A program made the position numbers and the translations under genes. Under the pieces are notes generated by a model. The model made no database searches and had not been told where the DNA came from. It saw only the letters and a list, made by a program, of their open reading frames with translations. A DNA stretch of 6,129 nucleotides from Candidatus Sordicultor aquaticus (GTDB lineage: Bacteria; Atribacterota; Atribacteria; Atribacterales; Caldatribacteriaceae): positions 1 through 6,129 of the forward strand of contig JAGPEW010000049.1 of NCBI GenBank assembly GCA_018056825.1, read 5' to 3'. Of this stretch, positions 4,958-6,129 are shown one piece after another. Position 1 is the first letter of the stretch. Each line of letters begins with the position of its first letter.

Positions 4958-6129
4958 TTTTCGGTGAATAGTCTCTCTCTCCCCATCTCCCCACTTTCTG
5001 CCACAGAAAAAGAGCTAATTTTATTACTAAAATATAAACTACTGCCACAAAAAAACTCAGTACTAAAGCATTGAAAAACCGTAAAATAATATAAAGAAAA
5101 GGAGTATGAATATGACAAAAAGAATTAAAGAAAGTAGAAAATCCTACTGCTACTCCCAACCATAAAATTAAACTGTAAGCAGGACGAATTTTATCTTTGT
5201 TCCAATAGAATAGAAGCCAAAGAGCAGGATAACCAATCAAGAATTCCTTAGTACGAGGACGCATAAACAAAAGGCGCTCCAAGAGAACTCGAATTTTGGT
5301 TTCTAAGCCACCAGCGGGCAACAGAGGAAAGTTACCCGAGCGAGTAAGATAGAGTAGTGCTGCCACCCCTAAAAAAGCCACTATCAATAGCTCAAATCTT
5401 TTTAAATCTTCTAGCAAGACTTGTCGAATACTTAAACCCCAATAACTTTTTCTAAAAAGATAAAGCAACGTCAAAAGGGGAGGAACGAGGAGAGAAGCTT
5501 TAACCCCCCAATATTGATAAATCCGCAAAACAAACAACCAGTGATAAAGACCGAGAGATACGGTTAAAGCTCCAGAAAATAAAGTCATAAATGCCCATCC
5601 TAAACTTTGGAGTTTTCCTCTTCCCGAATAAATAGCATCAATTAAAACGATTATCCCTAAAGTGGGATAAACTAAACCAGCTAGAAGCCCCAGAACTCTC
5701 ATACCCCATATCAGGTCATAGAAAATTAACCCTGCCAGAGGAATAAAACACAAAGGAATAATCCAGAAAGAAGGACGGAAAAAAGAGCTCCAAAGGCAAA
5801 AAACAAACAAAGACAAAGCCAGAGAAAAGAAAACCAAAGAATAAAGAGGAGGAGAAAAAGAGGGGAAAGGAACATTCACCTTCCCTGGAGTATATCCATT
5901 ATCAGTTAAAGCTTTTTTAACTGAGATTAAGTAAGATAGGTTTTTTTCCCAGTTTCCAAAGGCAGGAGGATCGGTAAAAAGACGGAGATAGAAGATAGGA
6001 ACCGATCTTTCCTTTGCTGCCCGCAAAAACCGGTCTCTAGCTTCCACCGGAGTGTAACCTTTCAATTCTTCAGGAGGAATGCTGTGAGCTCGAAGGGTAA
6101 AAGAAGGATTAAAGGAAGCAAGAGTGGTT
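4953..6129 (-). CDS. DUF5693-like polytopic membrane protein, C-terminal part (start beyond the window)
   Basis: The frame is open to the window edge. The TTG at 6065 is internal, because 21 more in-frame residues upstream include RAHSIPPEELKGYTP, which reads like the conserved family region. About 391 residues are visible. The first about 85 are soluble (KERSVPIFYLRLF, then YLISVKKALTDNGYTPGK), probably the end of an extracytoplasmic domain. About eight to ten hydrophobic segments follow. The most diagnostic part is a loop between membrane segments: R-SGNFPLLPAGGLE-K-R-LLERLL, then MRPRTKEFLIGYPALW. A later SFCHIHTPF segment is also family-like. The C-terminus is short, basic and probably cytoplasmic. 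No catalytic role is established for the family to my knowledge. Its position before csaB and the TagA-type gene suggests a part in making or exporting the wall polysaccharide, but this is inference. The stop overlaps the proposed csaB start (ATTAA). Family assignment is by remembered motifs only. Confidence 0.75.
   Translation of the reverse strand, partial: TTLASFNPSFTLRAHSIPPEELKGYTPVEARDRFLRAAKERSVPIFYLRLFTDPPAFGNWEKNLSYLISVKKALTDNGYTPGKVNVPFPSFSPPLYSLVFFSLALSLFVFCLWSSFFRPSFWIIPLCFIPLAGLIFYDLIWGMRVLGLLAGLVYPTLGIIVLIDAIYSGRGKLQSLGWAFMTLFSGALTVSLGLYHWLFVLRIYQYWGVKASLLVPPLLTLLYLFRKSYWGLSIRQVLLEDLKRFELLIVAFLGVAALLYLTRSGNFPLLPAGGLETKIRVLLERLLFMRPRTKEFLIGYPALWLLFYWNKDKIRPAYSLILWLGVAVGFSTFFNSFCHIHTPFLYIILRFFNALVLSFFVAVVYILVIKLALFLWQKVGRWGERDYSPKN
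4979..4984 (-). promoter_or_regulatory. Candidate Shine-Dalgarno site for csaB
   Basis: GGGGAG on the minus strand lies within the last codons of the DUF5693-like gene, 9 bases before the in-frame ATT at 4969 and 21 bases before the ATT at 4957. It is the only good ribosome-binding sequence near the true csaB N-terminus. It also encodes Gly-Glu of the upstream protein, so the match may be incidental. Confidence 0.35.

Noticed and set aside
6063..6065. TTG as the start of the DUF5693-like gene
   Set aside because: The frame stays open to the window edge and the upstream residues read like family sequence, so the gene is partial and its start is outside the window.

Overview
All genes in this window lie on the minus strand and appear to form one compact operon, transcribed from high to low coordinates. 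The order is: DUF5693-like membrane protein (start outside the window), CsaB pyruvyl transferase, WecG/TagA/CpsF glycosyltransferase, FtsE, FtsX, an EnvC-type LytM protein, and the N-terminus of a CtpA-type S41 protease (runs off the window). Adjacent genes overlap (ATGA or similar) or are separated by at most 25 bases. There is no gene-free stretch of notable size. I saw no tRNA, rRNA, CRISPR array, insertion sequence or intrinsic terminator.

The upstream half (about 3186-6129) is a cell-surface polysaccharide module. CsaB and a TagA-type transferase, together with a polytopic DUF5693-like protein, are the set expected for a pyruvylated secondary cell-wall polysaccharide, the usual anchor for SLH-domain S-layer proteins. 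The downstream half (1-3160) is a cell-division and wall-remodelling module. The FtsEX ABC complex would control a periplasmic or extracellular coiled-coil LytM protein, and a carboxy-terminal processing protease follows. The organism is therefore probably an S-layer-bearing bacterium with an AT-rich genome. Clostridia-like Bacillota, or diderm lineages such as Synergistota or Atribacterota, would fit the gene content, but the sequence alone does not decide.

Three points deserve attention. (1) The csaB reading frame has its conserved N-terminus (a GYYGFGN-W-GDE motif) upstream of the first ATG, GTG or TTG codon in frame. The gene must start at an unusual ATT codon, be made by frameshift or fusion with the upstream gene, or contain a sequence error. 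(2) The LytM domain of the EnvC-like protein lacks two of the canonical M23 active-site histidines, so it is probably an amidase activator or scaffold rather than an enzyme. (3) S-layer polysaccharide genes run straight into the FtsEX division genes, with a possible internal promoter at the junction. I found no wholly novel system: the families are recognisable and the interest lies in these details.
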